This document shows, one piece after another, positions 5,218-5,283 of a stretch of 5,283 bases of DNA. How positions within the stretch are numbered: the stretch's first letter is position 1; the number at the start of each line of letters is the position of its first letter. A program made the translations under genes and the position numbers. The notes beneath the pieces are model-generated. The model searched no databases. It was given only the letters and a program-made list of their open reading frames with translations, and was not told where the DNA came from. The stretch is taken from the NCBI GenBank assembly GCA_012522705.1, contig JAAYJY010000044.1, forward strand, positions 1 to 5,283, given 5' to 3'. This DNA comes from Syntrophomonadaceae bacterium. GTDB taxonomy: Bacteria; Bacillota; Syntrophomonadia; Syntrophomonadales; Syntrophomonadaceae.

Positions 5218-5283
5218 GAGAAGGTCTCCTTATTCTTAAACAACTGATAGATGGCTTGTTCTGCTTCATCCAGCATGATGGGG
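5214..5283 (-). CDS. C-terminal end of an upstream gene, unidentified
   Basis: The last 23 codons of a gene entering from the right edge, ending PIMLDEAEQAIYQLF, then KNKETFS and TGA at 5214. Its stop overlaps the GTG start of the ATPase by four bases (GTGA), a sign of translational coupling within one operon. The tail is charged and probably cytosolic. From position alone it could be another ECF subunit, such as a second ATPase or the EcfT membrane protein, but the residues are too few to recognise it. Confidence 0.6.
   Translation of the reverse strand, partial: PIMLDEAEQAIYQLFKNKETFS
5226..5231 (-). promoter_or_regulatory. Ribosome binding site of the ATPase gene
   Basis: AAGGAG eight bases before the GTG at 5217, inside the end of the upstream gene. 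It decides the non-ATG start and, with the GTGA overlap, supports coupled translation. Confidence 0.8.

Noticed and set aside
1..5283. CRISPR array, tRNA, rRNA, transposase or phage attachment site
   Set aside because: No regularly spaced short repeats, no cloverleaf or rRNA motif and no transposase-like protein were seen. The direct repeats are explained by the S-gene duplication.

Overview
The window is a stretch of one strand-coherent locus. Every gene I can support lies on the minus strand, so transcription runs from position 5283 toward 1. The order is: an unidentified gene end, an ECF-transporter ATPase, a 317-base structured spacer, three tandem ECF-type substrate-binding (S) membrane proteins, a metal-dependent amidohydrolase of the MTA/SAH-deaminase type, and the first 24 codons of a formylmethanofuran:tetrahydromethanopterin formyltransferase (Ftr/FhcD) homologue.

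Organism: base composition looks close to balanced. Shine-Dalgarno sites are clear at some genes, GTG is used as a start, and the ECF parts resemble those of anaerobic Firmicutes. An Ftr homologue is, however, a hallmark of methanogenic archaea and of bacteria that carry tetrahydromethanopterin-type C1 enzymes. My best guess is an anaerobe, either a Clostridia-like bacterium with a C1 module or a methanogen. The window alone does not settle the domain.

Layout: 5283-5214 is the C-terminal tail of an upstream gene. Its stop overlaps the GTG start of the ATPase (5217-4393), which is complete except for one in-frame TAG at 4779-4777. The spacer 4392-4076 holds no convincing gene but many inverted repeats, some mutually exclusive, ending in a hairpin just before the S3 ribosome site. 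S3 (4075-3314), S2 (3241-2432) and S1 (2359-1559) are paralogues. S2 and S3 are about 87% identical by hand count, and S1 is more distant. A 103-base exact direct repeat spans the spacer and gene end behind S3 and again behind S2. A 100-base spacer with a perfect 12-bp hairpin separates S1 from the amidohydrolase (1458-118), and Ftr starts 43 bases after it.

Working idea (inference): one ECF energising module serves several closely related S-components that import a small ring compound, possibly a purine- or pterin-like molecule. The amidohydrolase deaminates it, and the Ftr-like enzyme links the pathway to pterin-dependent C1 chemistry. The weak points are the amber codon in the ATPase, which may make this copy defective, and the unknown substrate of the S proteins.
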